Assembly (NCBI RefSeq): GCF_000179595.2
Contig: NZ_JH556657.1
Span: forward strand, 124,569-188,568
Source of the DNA: Acetivibrio cellulolyticus CD2
Lineage (GTDB): Bacteria > Bacillota > Clostridia > Acetivibrionales > Acetivibrionaceae
DNA: 64,000 nucleotides
Reading direction: 5' to 3'
Part shown: positions 24,767-34,289 of the stretch, piece by piece
How positions within the stretch are numbered: the stretch's first letter is position 1
How the letters are laid out: the number at the start of each line of letters is the position of its first letter
Program-made: the position numbers and the translations under genes
The notes under the pieces: model-generated
The model's input: only the letters and a program-made list of their open reading frames with translations
Databases searched by the model: none
Told to the model about the DNA's origin: nothing

Positions 24767-26107
24767 ATGAAAAATATTAATTCCAAACAATTTCTCGATT
24801 CAGTACAAAAGAAAGGTAACTATTACTTGTTTTTGTTAGTTATTGGTTCGTTTGTATTTTCATTGATAATAACGCTGTTTGCAGAAATCGGGCCAAAAGG
24901 CAAAATGGTTAGCTCTGCTTTGATGCTACTTGATATAAGCATCACAATATTTGTATATTACTCAAAACTTATACCGTCTTATAAAAAAAAGTATTTATAC
25001 GCTATATTTGCATATCTGTCTTTACCTGTTACAACATATTTTCAGAACGGTTCTATAGATAATACATTTGTATCATTTACAATTTTAGTTTCTGCCATGA
25101 TATGTGCTGATTATATATATCTATTATTTGTTACATCTATAGCAGTACTCCTAAATATATTAATGTATATAGTGTCTCCAGATGCCTTTTTTTCAGCATT
25201 AAGTTTTGATCAATTTATTGCTTTTATAGGTTTCTTGTTTATTAATGGAATTATACTTTCCTTCGGTGTAAAATTAATTGTGAACTATGAAGAGCAAAAT
25301 AAGGAATTAAAAATGCTGCATGATAAACTTGAAGCAAACATGAAAGAACTCAAACTGACTCAGGATAAGTTAATTCATTCCAATAAACTCGCAGGCTTAG
25401 GGCAAATGATCGGAGGTATTTCACATAATTTAAAGACACCAATAATGGTTTTGTCCGGAGTAGCAATAAAGTTGGAAGACCTTGTAAAAGAATATCAGGA
25501 TTCTATTTTTAATGAAACAGTTACAAAAGATGACCATAACGAAATTGCTGCTGAAATGAATGAATGGATACAAAAAGTAAAACCTCAATGCAAATACATG
25601 AATGATATAATATCTGCAGTTAGTGGCCAAACCTTGAACCTGAACAACTTCAAGGAAAGTGATTTCAAATATAAACAATTTCTTATGAACATCAAAATAT
25701 TATTGATTAATGTGGTCAAAAGTAAAGGCTGTGAGTTAAAAGTTAACAATTATATCGAAGATGATTTGGTTATATCCGGCGATATGAATGCTTTAATACA
25801 AGTTCTGAACAATTTAATTATTAATTCAGTAGAAGCATATAAAGGTCAAAAAGGCATTATTAATCTCGAAATCAGAAAAACAGAGGATACTGTTATGATA
25901 TCTGTAATAGATTTTGCTGGAGGTATCAGTAAGGATATTCAAGATAAGCTGTTTAAAGAAATGGTTACAACTAAAGGTACTGAAGGTACAGGTTTGGGCC
26001 TTTATTTATCATTTTCTACAATCAAACAATATGGAGGAGATTTATGGTTTGATTTCGTGGAAGGCAAAGGGACATGCTTTAATATTTTATTGCCAATGAA
26101 AAAGTAA
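24767..26107 (+). CDS. Orphan membrane sensor histidine kinase
   Basis: A 446-residue histidine kinase. Six hydrophobic segments span about 20-190. A coiled coil (NKELKMLHDKLEANMKELKL) follows, then the phospho-acceptor box GGISHNLKTPIM (His near 220). The ATPase domain has the N-box NNLIINSVEAY, G1 DFAGGISKDIQ and G2 GTEGTGLGLYLS. The ATG at 24767 is used (AGGGG upstream); a TTG at 24761 is also in frame. No response regulator is adjacent, so its partner is encoded elsewhere. The stimulus is unknown. Confidence 0.9.
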   Translation: MKNINSKQFLDSVQKKGNYYLFLLVIGSFVFSLIITLFAEIGPKGKMVSSALMLLDISITIFVYYSKLIPSYKKKYLYAIFAYLSLPVTTYFQNGSIDNTFVSFTILVSAMICADYIYLLFVTSIAVLLNILMYIVSPDAFFSALSFDQFIAFIGFLFINGIILSFGVKLIVNYEEQNKELKMLHDKLEANMKELKLTQDKLIHSNKLAGLGQMIGGISHNLKTPIMVLSGVAIKLEDLVKEYQDSIFNETVTKDDHNEIAAEMNEWIQKVKPQCKYMNDIISAVSGQTLNLNNFKESDFKYKQFLMNIKILLINVVKSKGCELKVNNYIEDDLVISGDMNALIQVLNNLIINSVEAYKGQKGIINLEIRKTEDTVMISVIDFAGGISKDIQDKLFKEMVTTKGTEGTGLGLYLSFSTIKQYGGDLWFDFVEGKGTCFNILLPMKK

Positions 26108-26296
26108 GTGTGCGTAACAACAACAAAAGCCCCTGAAATCAAGGACTTTACATTGTATTGAAACTTAATTATTAGTTTTTCATTGTTCTTGAAAAATTCT
26201 TCTTCTAATTGATTTGCCATTTGTTAAGGTTGCTTTGTTGGGAGTGCTAAAATAACGTCATCCACTTACTCTCACCACTGTTATTTGCTACATTTC

Positions 26297-26797
26297 CTAT
26301 TTGTTCTTAACTGATTGGTATATAAAATATCCCAAAGGAACAAATACCAAAATCAAAGTAATTGGAAGAAAAAGAATTCCAAGCTCTGATTTCTGATGCA
26401 GCGCTGAATTCATAATGGCATACTGAATATAAGTAAAAATGACCACTATTACCAGCTTTAAAATTCTCATCAACCGAGCTGCTTTTGTGTATTGAATTTC
26501 TGCATTATCTTGTGTTATTTCAACTGGATAACTATAAATATGCGGAAACCTTGACATAACAGTTAATAGTGTGTATAAGAATATAATAACTGGCAATAAA
26601 ATAAACAGCGTACTTTTACTGCCATAACTGTCTATCTGCCCTGAAACGTTAAAATGTTTTGGAATTATATCAGGTAGTTTGACCCAACCATAAATTAATA
26701 TTGCAACATAAATAATAACACCAATTACCGCCATAACCTCCAGATAAATGTCTAGCATAGTCAACGAAATTTTAATTTTCGGACGTTTATTCTCCAT
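26297..26797 (-). CDS. DUF1648 membrane protein
   Basis: A 166-residue protein with four membrane segments. The N-terminal DUF1648 signature is present: WVKLPDIIPKHFNVSGQIDSYG, which continues into a second helix with a Lys/Ser. The start is 26797, behind GGGGG; the longer in-frame start at 26830 lacks a site. Such proteins are often homologues of the SdpI immunity protein's N-terminal region, but this copy lacks the SdpI C-terminal part. It is a stand-alone gene. Confidence 0.8.
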   Translation of the reverse strand: MENKRPKIKISLTMLDIYLEVMAVIGVIIYVAILIYGWVKLPDIIPKHFNVSGQIDSYGSKSTLFILLPVIIFLYTLLTVMSRFPHIYSYPVEITQDNAEIQYTKAARLMRILKLVIVVIFTYIQYAIMNSALHQKSELGILFLPITLILVFVPLGYFIYQSVKNK

Positions 26798-26897
26798 AAG
26801 CAACCCCCATTTCTTTAGTCTACTTTTCAAACTTCTTACATATTATTATATTCTTTTTGAAATGATTAATCACGAATTTTTTCAAAAATGGTACTGG

Positions 26898-27848
26898 TTA
26901 CTTCCTCTGCAAACTTTTCTGAAGTATCAAAACTCGAAGAAATTCCTTTTCTTTTTCGATATGAATACCATGTCCGCAGTCAAAACGTACACTGCTACAA
27001 TTAGGGTTCAATTGTAAGACTTGTTCCAAATCTTCTTCATCAAGAGCCGCCAAAAGTAGACCGTCATCGTTTTTATTGGTTTTGGCTTTCATAAAAACAG
27101 TTTCGCATTGAATATTTCTTAGAATCTCCTTATGAGGAATATCGGAATGGAAACTGTCACAATAAAAAGCTTCTCCAAATAACGGATCGTAATCATTCAT
27201 CCCACAGAAACCGCTAAGTGCTGCTTTGGGCCAAAACGGAACTTTCAAATTTTTATCTGGGTGCTTTTCGCGATAACGTTTTGCGGCAGCAGTCAGCTTC
27301 TCTTTTATTTTTTCTCTAGACTTTTCGGGGAAGAAATTCCAGGCATACTGATTGGAAAAGTAATATAGCACAAAATCTTTTTCATCAAGTTGGTTGTTGA
27401 ATCGATGACAGATTGTGGACAAATCCACATAGTTGAAAGTCTGGAATCTTCGTTCTCCTTGAGAAGCAAAAAACGGAGGATCTTCCAAATACAGTTTCGA
27501 ACACAACTCTGTAGTGGCCGCAATATAGGCCGCAATTAGCCCTCCTGATGAGTGACCCACCAAAACGACCTTATCCTTTACCACTTCTCGAATAAATTGG
27601 GATATCGCTTCCGAGATGTCCTTAATGTTATATTTTTCAGCATCGTGTAGGCTCTTTCCGTGTCCGTAACAATCCACAGCGTAGACATGGTATTTCTTTG
27701 ACAATGCCTTAAATACATTGGCATAGCTTGTGCTGTCAACGCCCTGTGCATGAATCATTACAATGGGTTGCAGGTCATTTTTTATTTCGTAGTAATGAAG
27801 TTTTATTTCCGCATTTTTATAGAATGCAGAATATAATTTTTTGTGCAT
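26898..27848 (-). CDS. Alpha/beta-fold hydrolase
   Basis: A 316-residue alpha/beta hydrolase. The oxyanion region is MIHAQGVDSTSYANVF, the nucleophile elbow VLVGHSSGGLIAAYIA (GHSSG, catalytic Ser) and the C-terminal His FDCGHGIHIEKEKEF. The start is at 27848 with AGGAGG seven bases before it; the frame opens earlier at 27872 without a site. It follows the TIM44-like gene by 30 bases and is probably in the same transcript. The substrate is unknown. Confidence 0.88.
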   Translation of the reverse strand: MHKKLYSAFYKNAEIKLHYYEIKNDLQPIVMIHAQGVDSTSYANVFKALSKKYHVYAVDCYGHGKSLHDAEKYNIKDISEAISQFIREVVKDKVVLVGHSSGGLIAAYIAATTELCSKLYLEDPPFFASQGERRFQTFNYVDLSTICHRFNNQLDEKDFVLYYFSNQYAWNFFPEKSREKIKEKLTAAAKRYREKHPDKNLKVPFWPKAALSGFCGMNDYDPLFGEAFYCDSFHSDIPHKEILRNIQCETVFMKAKTNKNDDGLLLAALDEEDLEQVLQLNPNCSSVRFDCGHGIHIEKEKEFLRVLILQKSLQRK

Positions 27849-27878
27849 ACCGTAACCTCCTGTTTGGGACACTCTTGG

Positions 27879-29675
27879 TTATAATTCATCTACCGAAAAT
27901 ATTATCTGCGTCTCTCCTTCTGCAAATCGAATCTCTATCTGCATTACTCCATCCTCTTCTACGTAGGTTCGAATCAGATCTGTCAAGGCATCGGATTTTG
28001 TTTCTTTTAAAGCCTGTTGTTCCAAATCTTCTGCCGTTATTATCTTATTTAGAATAATGCTGCTCTCTTCCTCTTCGGATACAAGCTTGCAACCATGCTG
28101 TAACAGATAGTCACGATAATCTGTGCAGTTTTCCCAGGATGCATCATATAAATACAGTCGTTTCCTATATTGATCTGTATATGAAATCTGCTTCAAAGAA
28201 GGCTCCATTTGTTCCGGAAGTGGAACCATATGAAACACAATGTCCATAATCTCATCTGTGTGTTGATTGAACTGAAATAACTGATTAAAAGTACCATCCT
28301 TCTTTGTTGCTGCCCCAAACTGGAATACCAACACGGCTATATAAAGAAGAATCATTACAACTTTGATATTTCTATATATATTACTATTCTTCTTTATTAT
28401 CTGATAATCTGAAAGCATCCATCCGATTTTGCTATAATCCAATTTGGTTTTACAATATTCACAGTTACCCCCGTCCAGAATGTTGATATTTCCGCCACAG
28501 TCCGGACATTTATATTCCTGTATGGCAAAATAGTTATTTTTCAAAATTGCATCTGTTCCCGACAGTCTGCATTTCACCTTTTCATAACAATTTTTTATCC
28601 TTTTGCCATCATACCAAAACAGTCGTAAAGTTACTACTGCCTCTATTTCATATTGACTTCCATTTTTTCCAGCACTTTGAAAAACCAGCCTTGTCATACT
28701 ACAGTCAACTACATTCTTATAATTTGCCACTAAGTTTCCAAGATCAAATGTTGCAAAGGAAGATACCTTATGAGCATCATCTGCCATATGAATACTTCGA
28801 AGCTTATATTCCAGGTTCTGATAAAAATCATACGCAGAAAAATTCGGAATTACAGCCTTTACTTTTTCTTCTCCCAAAATATTTTTCTGATAAAATAAAT
28901 ATAAAAAAACACCCAAAATTGCAAATAGAAATAACATGAGCATAAGGCTTTTTAACAGTGCCGGGACATATGTTATTGCAAACAGTCCAGGAAGAAGTGA
29001 TGCAATAGCCTCTTTCCCATTATTTCCGGCTTGGAGCAGTGAAATCAGTACGATAAATGAAAATATCCCTAAAGCTACAATCAGAACTGTTATTATACCT
29101 AATGCAAGGAGTCCTTTAAAAAAGGTACTTCTTGACTTCTTATAGGTGTTTTCCTCCAGTGAAAATCCAGATACTTTAGTTTCAAAATCATTTACTACAT
29201 ATTTTGCACCACAGTAATCGCATCCATCAATAAAGGCAGCTATCTTCCCAAGATGACCACAATTTGGACATTCAGCCGAATCTCCAATTACTTTTGATTT
29301 CAGCAAGTGTACATGAGATATTTCTTTATTCTTTTGCTTATAAATTAATTTCTCACCACGATATATCTTTCGTTCTGCTATTACATCTCTACTATTGCTT
29401 TGAACAATATTACTACCATCTGTTTGAGCATCAACAACACCAGTATCAACCATCCTTAGCATTCCATCTTCATAAATGTTTACATCCAATAAAAGGCCTT
29501 TTTGATCCAGCCTCTTTTTTGATATCTGTGTACTCTGCCAAAATGGTTGTGTCACCCTATCAGCTAGACTCTCTTCGGTTTCTTCTCCTCTAAAAAATTT
29601 ATTCCAGAATCCCCAAAAATGAGTTTCTTTTTTCTTTATATCTGACACTATCTCTTGGTTATTTGTGTTATCCAT
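27879..29675 (-). CDS. TIM44-like domain membrane protein with zinc ribbons
   Basis: A 598-residue membrane protein. A cytosolic N-terminus is followed by a zinc ribbon (CPNCGHLGKIAAF...CDYCGAKY, about 135-160), two hydrophobic stretches (about 190-270), and a TIM44-like domain (about 290-400; FYQNLEYKLRSIHMADDAHK). A second zinc ribbon (CPDCGGNINILDGGNCEYCK) and a further membrane span near 445-465 follow. The start at 29675 follows GGTGG; an ATG at 29687 is the alternative. TIM44-like domains bind membranes and import-type partners; the role in Firmicutes is not established. Confidence 0.82.
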   Translation of the reverse strand: MDNTNNQEIVSDIKKKETHFWGFWNKFFRGEETEESLADRVTQPFWQSTQISKKRLDQKGLLLDVNIYEDGMLRMVDTGVVDAQTDGSNIVQSNSRDVIAERKIYRGEKLIYKQKNKEISHVHLLKSKVIGDSAECPNCGHLGKIAAFIDGCDYCGAKYVVNDFETKVSGFSLEENTYKKSRSTFFKGLLALGIITVLIVALGIFSFIVLISLLQAGNNGKEAIASLLPGLFAITYVPALLKSLMLMLFLFAILGVFLYLFYQKNILGEEKVKAVIPNFSAYDFYQNLEYKLRSIHMADDAHKVSSFATFDLGNLVANYKNVVDCSMTRLVFQSAGKNGSQYEIEAVVTLRLFWYDGKRIKNCYEKVKCRLSGTDAILKNNYFAIQEYKCPDCGGNINILDGGNCEYCKTKLDYSKIGWMLSDYQIIKKNSNIYRNIKVVMILLYIAVLVFQFGAATKKDGTFNQLFQFNQHTDEIMDIVFHMVPLPEQMEPSLKQISYTDQYRKRLYLYDASWENCTDYRDYLLQHGCKLVSEEEESSIILNKIITAEDLEQQALKETKSDALTDLIRTYVEEDGVMQIEIRFAEGETQIIFSVDEL

Positions 29676-29737
29676 ATTGACCACCATCTTTCATATACTA
29701 TATTAACCATTAATTCATATAAATCAAGTGTTTCTAT

Positions 29738-29836
29738 CTAGTAGATGCTGTAACAATAAGAACATCGCCTACGTTAAAAGAGCTTGGTTCATCAATGATT
29801 TCAGATTCAACGGAATCTAAAGATTCTCTTATTAAT
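29738..29836 (-). pseudogene. Short C-terminal gene fragment
   Basis: A 32-codon open stretch ending in TAG at 29738 (peptide ends VGDVLIVTASTR), closed upstream by a stop and without a start. It looks like the tail of a decayed gene. The parent is not identified. The rest of 29676-29926 shows no gene. Confidence 0.25.
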
Positions 29837-29926
29837 TAACCCTGTAATATCCTTTACTATCAAGGGAATAATCAACTGCCATAGCCAAAGATATAGGCTT
29901 AATCGCCTGCTATAAAAATGATTTCA

Positions 29927-30988
29927 TCATGATGGTGGTAATGTCCCTTTACCTAGCAAGTAACTCCTTATATGTCCAAAGTCGATTGAATTGATACTGG
30001 TACTTCTATCAACATCTGCCGCTTCTAACCCCTTTTCACCTGCGGGGAACTCAGAAATTAGTCCAAGTAAATACTTTCTCATATACCCAAAATCAATTGA
30101 ATTTACCTTACCATCATCATTAACATCACCTAGTGCAACTTCTATAATCCACACTTCATATTTCATTCCACTTACTGCAAAATCCAGTTCTGATTTGTGT
30201 ATAGCATTAGGAGTTGATGAATTGTATAATGGGTTATCATCTATATATAAATAATCCAAACTTCGGAGATTACTAAGTGGGGCTATATCATTTATTCGAT
30301 TATCAGCTAACTCTAAATCCTTCAAGTTGGTAAGATTACTAAGTGGTGTCAGGTCTTTAATTTGATGATTATAAGATAAATATAGCGTTGTCAAGTTAGT
30401 AAGGTCACTAAGTGGCGTTAAGTTGCTTATTTCATTAACAGCTAAATCCAATTCAGTCAAGTTGATAAGTTTACTAAGTGGTGTTAGGTCGCTTATTGAA
30501 TTCCAATGCAACCATAGCTTATTTAAGTTAGTAAGATTCCTAAGTGGTGTTAAATCGCTTATTTCATTAACACACAATTTTAGACTTGTCAAATTAGTCA
30601 GATCACCCAGTGGTGTTAGGTCGCTTATATGATTAACACTTAAATCTAAGTCAGTCAATTCAGTGAAATTACTAAGTGGTGTTATATCTTCTATTTCTTT
30701 ACCATTTAGCACCAAACTTTTAATATTACACACATCACTTTTGAGAATATTACCCTCAGGTTTATTTATTACATTACGTACAGCTGTTTCCAAATCTTTA
30801 TCTTCAAAGACTATAATACTATCAACCTCTTTTTCTTTGTATGCTGAGTCTACTAAAGAACTGTATTGTGCTGAAGGTGTTTTTTGTTCTGTCACATCAT
30901 AAGCAGATGTATTATTGATAGGTTGCTGGAATAGTAAAATTCCTATAGTAATACAAAAAAAACGCAACAAAGGAGTAATCCTTTTCAT
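29927..30988 (-). CDS. Secreted leucine-rich-repeat protein with C-terminal dockerin
   Basis: Non-catalytic cellulosome-type protein of 353 residues. A signal peptide lies at about 1-28. Internalin-like leucine-rich repeats span about 85-265, with at least seven 22-residue units of the form ISDLTPLxxLTNLTxLxL. The dockerin is C-terminal, about 285-350, with two calcium loops (GDVNDDGKVNSIDFGYMRKY and DVDRSTSINSIDFGHIRSY). In the second loop DRSTS departs from the usual DxDGDG pattern. The repeats suggest protein-protein binding at the cell surface or within the complex. The ATG at 30988 has a weak AGGTTTAGG site. Confidence 0.92.
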   Translation of the reverse strand: MKRITPLLRFFCITIGILLFQQPINNTSAYDVTEQKTPSAQYSSLVDSAYKEKEVDSIIVFEDKDLETAVRNVINKPEGNILKSDVCNIKSLVLNGKEIEDITPLSNFTELTDLDLSVNHISDLTPLGDLTNLTSLKLCVNEISDLTPLRNLTNLNKLWLHWNSISDLTPLSKLINLTELDLAVNEISNLTPLSDLTNLTTLYLSYNHQIKDLTPLSNLTNLKDLELADNRINDIAPLSNLRSLDYLYIDDNPLYNSSTPNAIHKSELDFAVSGMKYEVWIIEVALGDVNDDGKVNSIDFGYMRKYLLGLISEFPAGEKGLEAADVDRSTSINSIDFGHIRSYLLGKGTLPPS

Positions 30989-31010
30989 CCTAAACCTGCA
31001 CCTAAATTAA

Positions 31011-31033
31011 AAAGGCATTGTTCGAATGCCTTT
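31011..31033 (-). terminator. Hairpin just upstream of the LRR-dockerin gene
   Basis: A 9-bp stem (aaaggcatt/aatgccttt) with a 5-base loop; on the minus strand it is followed by TTTTTAATTT. It sits 23 bases before the start codon, so it either ends upstream transcription or acts as an attenuator. Confidence 0.6.
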
Positions 31034-31134
31034 AGAATAATACTTGCTTCTCTTTTAGTTAAAGTGCAACATATTCAACATTCACCAAAATAATATCACA
31101 ATCTAAACATTTTGTTAATAGGACATTACCATTC

Positions 31135-31499
31135 CATTCAAGCCTCTCAAATGATTTGGCTCTTTCAAGTTCCATATCCCGTCTTTTCCTTCTTACATAC
31201 TCACAGACGGTCCGTAAACTTCCATTAAACGAATGTTACCTGACAAGCATATACCTGTGAGGCTGTGTGCCTTTGCTTTCTAGGTACATGGCTGTCCTCA
31301 ATAAGCCAGGTATCAACGATTTCTTTATACGGCTCCATTACCAGGCTTTTTCTGTACCTTGGGCTAACTTTTAGATTCCAGTCATCCTTGTCCGCATACT
31401 TTTTGCTGTTCTCCAATCAATTTTTAGTATATCAGCAATTTCATTAATGGTTAACCCTTCTATTTCTCGTAAATATTTGATATACTGTTGTTGTGGCAT
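31135..31499 (-). pseudogene. istA: IstA transposase remnant (IS21 family)
   Basis: N-terminal part of an IS21-type IstA, in three frames. It starts MPQQQYIKYLREIEGLTINE (ATG at 31499) with LKIDWRTAK, shifts frame into KYADKDDWNLKVSPRYRKSL, EPYKEIVDTWL and PRKQRHTASQVYA, then shifts again into RTVCEYVRRKRRDMELERAK and FERLEW before the similarity ends near 31135. The DDE domain and the IstB gene are gone. It is an inactive relic. Confidence 0.8.
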
Positions 31500-31670
31500 T
31501 TTCAACATCCTTTCATTACCCCCTCGTTATTTACTGGTCATAAACAACGATATGGGATCTATGGGATGCTGACAAGTGCCTTTTTAAAAAATTATATTTG
31601 CAATTATGCTATGTATTTTTATGCTGCAAAACTATGTACTTTTATTATACTAAACACAACATCCCTGTTG
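31135..31670 (-). mobile_element. Relic of an IS21-family insertion sequence
   Basis: Comprises the broken istA and about 170 bases upstream, where a motif recurs in tandem (agtacatagttttgcagcat and aaatacatagcataattgc, about 31590-31640). Such repeats resemble the multiple transposase-binding sites at IS21 ends. The outer end is probably near 31665. The other end is missing. Confidence 0.55.
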
Positions 31671-31818
31671 TAGCTCTGGCTAAGCGGGATACCTGAGACG
31701 TTAGTTGAAATTTCTTGTACGGACACCCCATCCATGGGGCGATTTTTTGGCAGTTTTTTGTAGGCTTTATTAATTTTATGTTAATTCAGTAAATGGCCTA
31801 GAACTTAGGAGGAAAGAA

Positions 31819-32210
31819 ATGAGAAAGCGATTATCAATGAACTTTACTTACATCATGTATATACTTTTTATAGTTTGGACTACAGTTATGTTGTTTACAG
31901 TTTATAAGCAACTTGAGTATCCATTTGATATAAGTGTCATAATTGGGTATGTAATTTTTCTTTTTCTCTTTTTTTCTATCTTATTATAAATACCATTGTA
32001 GGAGTTAAAAAATTAAAATGGGTTGAAATAAGGAAAAGGTTACTTAAATTTTTTTCTTTGTTTGTTTTATGTAGCGGCATAAATTTTGTTTTTCAATATT
32101 TTTTAAAACAATCCCAGATAGATTTTGGGAAAGCTTTGGTTACCCCTTTAGGTTTGGCTTTAGGTGTATCATTTTTTGATTTAGCATTCTTAAAAAAGGA
32201 GAATGGTTAA
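31819..32210 (+). pseudogene. Small membrane-protein gene with a poly-T frameshift
   Basis: Starts well (AGGAGGAAAG then ATG at 31819; MRKRLSMNFTYIMYILFIVW) with two membrane spans, but stops at 31989. In the next frame the protein clearly continues (YLIINTIVGVKKLKW ... FDLAFLKKENG) to 32210. A homopolymer T run at about 31965-31978 is the likely slip point. A full product would be about 130 residues with four spans. It is a pseudogene or a sequencing error; the family is not recognised. Confidence 0.65.
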
Positions 32211-32330
32211 GTTTTAAGTATTTGTATTATATGACATTGTTGGATTTTGAGTACCTACCGTACGTAGGTACGCCTTGTTAAGCTATAACCCCCGTGTATC
32301 AAACAGTAATAAATCATGAGGGCAATTTGA

Positions 32331-32360
32331 TATAGAAATTGTACCAAACTGTTTCGTCAA
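32331..32360. repeat. 30-base dispersed repeat, copy 2
   Basis: Matches 12967-12996 at 28 of 30 bases, in the same orientation. It lies between two broken membrane-protein genes. Confidence 0.6.
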
Positions 32361-32395
32361 CGCTGAGTCAAAATATTGGGAAGGAGGCAAACACA

Positions 32396-32553
32396 ATGAA
32401 AACAAGAAAACCCTTAGCAGTATACCTTTTATATGGGTTACAATAGGAATATACTTTTACATATGGATGTTCTATACAATGAATGAGTTAAATATCATCT
32501 CAGAAAAAAGTGTGTTTAATTCCAGGCTGGAATGGAGCTTTACAAAGTTATAG
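32396..32553 (+). pseudogene. Frameshifted DUF4234-like membrane protein fragment
   Basis: GGAGG and an ATG at 32396 open MKTRKPLAVYLLYG, then a stop. The next frame carries FIWVTIGIYFYIWMFYTMNE, the type of helix seen in DUF4234 proteins, and ends at 32553. One frameshift separates them. It is too short and broken to work. Confidence 0.5.
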
Positions 32554-32560
32554 ACGTGTA

Positions 32561-32673
32561 TGCATTTGCCAATTCTTCATATTTTCTGAGCAATTACATT
32601 TAATTTCTTTTCGCCCTTGAGCACTTCTAATGCAATTTTTGTTTTGAATTCAGGAGTGAATGTTCGCTTTTTA
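32561..32673 (-). pseudogene. IS3-family orfA remnant
   Basis: Reads KKRTFTPEFKTKIALEVLKG then EKKLNVIAQK, the N-terminal HTH of IS3/IS150-type OrfA. A one-base slip follows (YEELAN in the next frame), then the similarity ends. Confidence 0.7.
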
Positions 32674-32830
32674 TAGATAACCGACCATCCGTTTATTGTT
32701 ATTTTATTACGTCAGGTTTATTATCTTATTGCAAAACTTTTTCGAGTTTTCTTAGACCACTATAAAATGTATATAAGAAATATAACTTAGATTTTATTGT
32801 CGCATAATTACATAATATTAAAAAAAACAA

Positions 32831-32865
32831 AAAAAGGGTCACTTTTCACTTAAAAGACCCTTTTT
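32831..32865. terminator. Strong bidirectional terminator
   Basis: Stem aaaaagggtc (32831-32840) with gaccctttttt-type right arm (32856-32865). The arms themselves provide A and T tracts on both strands. Confidence 0.8.
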
Positions 32866-32955
32866 ATCACTTAAAAAGTTTAATTTTAAATCCTATGAAT
32901 ATATAGATAACGAACACTAAAGTTAACTCAACATGGCACTTAAACGTTATCTAAT

Positions 32956-33003
32956 ATAGATGAAAAACATCCTTTAAATTTAGTTTTAAAGTTTTTCATC
33001 TAT
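32956..33003 (-). terminator. Terminator of the Agr-like two-component operon
   Basis: A 13-bp perfect stem (32956-32968 with 32991-33003, atagatgaaaaac/gtttttcatctat). It overlaps the stop codon of the kinase gene. Confidence 0.75.
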
Positions 33004-34289
33004 AAAATAACTCTAACCCGAAAAATTCCATTTTCCATGTTATAAACCAGTTGTCCATCATAATTATCCACAAAAATCATGACGCTTTTAGTGCCCAAGC
33101 CATGTCCTTCACTTTCAGAAACCGGATATCCGTTATTATCCATAAGCACATTTCCCACGTATGGATTTTCAATTTCAAATACTATTTGTGGTTGAGAAAC
33201 AAATGTGAAATTTATATATCTTTTTTTAAAATCAGAAATCTTTTCACAGGCCTCAATAGCATTTTCCAATAAATTCGAAGTAACTATGGAAAGCTCCAAC
33301 TCATTTACCGACAGCTTCTCAGGAATATCCAACCTTGTATTAAACGAAATGCTTTTCTTTTCAGCAACAGACGCATAATATGTGATTGCTGCATTTACTG
33401 TTGTATTGCTGCAAAATTTCTTTTGCACCGGAGAAGCATATTTGCTTTTTTCTTTAAGCAGTTCAATAGCTTTTTCAGTCATTTCGCTTTGGAGAAGTTC
33501 CATGATTGTATTGTCAAAATGTCTTCGATCATGATTTTCAATACGGCTCTTCTTACTGCTTTCATCTATTATTTTCAGCATGTTCTGCATATAATTCATC
33601 TGCGATATCATCAATTCTTCATTAGCCTTTATCAGAAGGTTCTTTTCCTTCAACTCATATTCACTAGACATAGTCTTCAATGTGATAAAAACTCCAATAT
33701 AAGTAATTATAGCAAGTGCAATAAGAAGCATCAACGGCACAATATTTTCTATCATCATTGCTTCAATATTGCCTTTAAGAAATATATAATATGAAAAATT
33801 GGCTAAAATAACTGCCGACGTAAGAAAGAATATCCTCCATTGCTCCTGTATCTTTTGATTAATAAAATGAGCATAACGCCTGTATAATATAATAAGAATA
33901 AAGAAAAGCAAAAATCTTAGCAATGTATGAGAAAATGGAGGATATGGCATATATCTGGATATTGTATAGCTTAACACCACTATAATGATATATGCATTTG
34001 TTACAGTAATAAAATTAAAAAGCCAGCTCATAAATCTAACCTTGAAAATAGGTATGCTTATAATACATGCCATTATAATTATTACTAATTCAAACTTTGC
34101 CAAGTTTGTATAGTCTCTTTTTGAATAAAAACATATATTAAACGCTACATCTATGCATACAACCATAATTATAAAAATTGCTGTTTTCTTTTTGTTGTAC
34201 TTCAATTGCCCCATATTAGTAAGCAATGTCATATACATAACATCAGTTACCAACCCACGGAGAATGTCCCAAAAAACGGCATAAGTCAT
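33000..34289 (-). CDS. AgrC-like membrane histidine kinase (GHKL)
   Basis: A 429-residue sensor kinase of the peptide-pheromone class. Six to seven membrane spans occupy about residues 1-205. A coiled-coil linker is followed by the H-box SRIENHDRRHFDNTIMELL (His in DRRHFDN). The GHKL ATPase domain has SNLLENAIEACEKI (N-box) and SEGHGLGTKSVM (G-box). Its ATG overlaps the regulator gene by four bases. No AgrB processing enzyme or AgrD peptide gene is adjacent, so the signal source is unknown. Confidence 0.88.
   Translation of the reverse strand: MTYAVFWDILRGLVTDVMYMTLLTNMGQLKYNKKKTAIFIIMVVCIDVAFNICFYSKRDYTNLAKFELVIIIMACIISIPIFKVRFMSWLFNFITVTNAYIIIVVLSYTISRYMPYPPFSHTLLRFLLFFILIILYRRYAHFINQKIQEQWRIFFLTSAVILANFSYYIFLKGNIEAMMIENIVPLMLLIALAIITYIGVFITLKTMSSEYELKEKNLLIKANEELMISQMNYMQNMLKIIDESSKKSRIENHDRRHFDNTIMELLQSEMTEKAIELLKEKSKYASPVQKKFCSNTTVNAAITYYASVAEKKSISFNTRLDIPEKLSVNELELSIVTSNLLENAIEACEKISDFKKRYINFTFVSQPQIVFEIENPYVGNVLMDNNGYPVSESEGHGLGTKSVMIFVDNYDGQLVYNMENGIFRVRVIL

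Noticed and set aside
32831..32865. Looked like a possible short CRISPR or repeat unit because of the repeated aaaagg/ccttt words
   Set aside because: It is a single hairpin with A and T tracts, i.e. a terminator; no repeat-spacer series exists anywhere in the window.
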